Origin: Spirochaetaceae bacterium | GTDB taxonomy: Bacteria > Spirochaetota > Spirochaetia > Treponematales > Breznakiellaceae | Direction: 5' to 3' | Length of the DNA stretch: 6,139 bases | Assembly (NCBI GenBank): GCA_031265635.1 | Contig: JAISCK010000034.1 | Location: forward strand, 1-6,139 | Shown here: positions 5,921-6,139 of the stretch, piece after piece | Layout: the number at the start of each line of letters is the position of its first letter | How positions within the stretch are numbered: the stretch's first letter is position 1 | The notes under the pieces: model-generated | The model's input: only the letters and a program-made list of their open reading frames with translations | The model's database searches: none | Told to the model about the DNA's origin: nothing | Position numbers and translations under genes: made by a program

Positions 5921-6139
5921 TTATATGTCCATATTTAATTCTATTAAACGCTTTTTCAGAAAAACGGAATTGGGTATTATAATTACCAAATGCAGTATTC
6001 CCGCGTATAAAACCGATAATAAAGCCAGGGCAAAATTGGGGCCAAGCATGGTACGGTCTTCCAGGTTTTTCAATATGGCAACCGTTCCTATAAACACTAC
6101 CACAAGGGCGGTAACCCAAATAACTTTGCTGTAGTTTTT
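5921..6139 (-). CDS. C-terminal part of a MotA/TolQ/ExbB-type proton-channel protein (partial)
   Basis: The frame is open from the right edge and ends with TAA at 5923-5921, giving 72 residues. The fragment has a hydrophobic segment at about 7-23 (VIWVTALVVVFIGTVAI), then KNLEDRTMLGPNFALALLSV, a second hydrophobic segment to about 58, and a short basic tail (LKKRLIELNMDI). The order helix, LKNLxDxxxxGPNxAxALLxxxY, helix matches the last two membrane helices of MotA, where a G-P-x-x-A-x-A-L-L motif and a Tyr begin the final helix. MotA-type proteins form the proton channel of the flagellar stator with MotB. The tail after the last helix is only about 12-14 residues, shorter than in standard MotA, so this may be one of the short MotA-like proteins or another TolQ/ExbB relative. 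The GTG at 6103 is internal and not a start. A motility role would fit with cheX downstream on the same strand. Confidence 0.55.
   Translation of the reverse strand, partial: KNYSKVIWVTALVVVFIGTVAILKNLEDRTMLGPNFALALLSVLYAGILHLVIIIPNSVFLKKRLIELNMDI

Noticed and set aside
5856..6134. Open frames at 5856-6119 (minus) and 5913-6134 (plus)
   Set aside because: They overlap the MotA-like frame, which alone shows a membrane pattern and a family motif; the others look random.

Overview
The window looks like the chromosome of a free-living or gut-associated spirochete, most likely a Treponema relative. The evidence is a CheX-type chemotaxis phosphatase, a MotA-like motor protein fragment, and a carbamoyl-phosphate synthetase of the kind I associate with Bacteroidota, some spirochetes and eukaryotes rather than with E. 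coli. The coding regions are fairly GC-rich and the one real intergenic stretch is richer in A and T. The genus is an inference from gene content, not from a marker gene.

Layout. On the plus strand, the last 24 codons of a probable exbD (1-75) overlap a complete tonB-like gene (72-716). On the minus strand, reading right to left, there is the C-terminal part of a MotA/TolQ/ExbB-type membrane protein (5921-6139, open at the right edge). A 283-base spacer with several inverted repeats follows, then cheX (5161-5637), carA (3990-5126) and carB (713-3988). The tonB and carB genes converge and share four bases containing both stop codons.

How the genes work together. CarA hydrolyses glutamine and passes ammonia to CarB, which makes carbamoyl phosphate for pyrimidines and arginine. 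The two genes are separated by one base and are surely co-transcribed. cheX lies 34 bases upstream on the same strand with its own ribosome binding site and no visible terminator, so a cheX-carA-carB transcript is likely even though the functions are unrelated. The exbD-tonB pair would belong to an envelope energy-transducing complex (ExbB would lie to the left) and is functionally separate.

The least ordinary parts are the spacer upstream of cheX and the CarB subtype. The spacer has two dyads that share the arm TGTTCCAAAA, with a terminator-like hairpin between them and a possible promoter beside the larger one. CarB is eukaryote-like, and its C-terminal regulatory domain resembles that of human CPS1 with key pocket residues changed. 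I saw no tRNA, rRNA, CRISPR array, insertion sequence or other mobile element.
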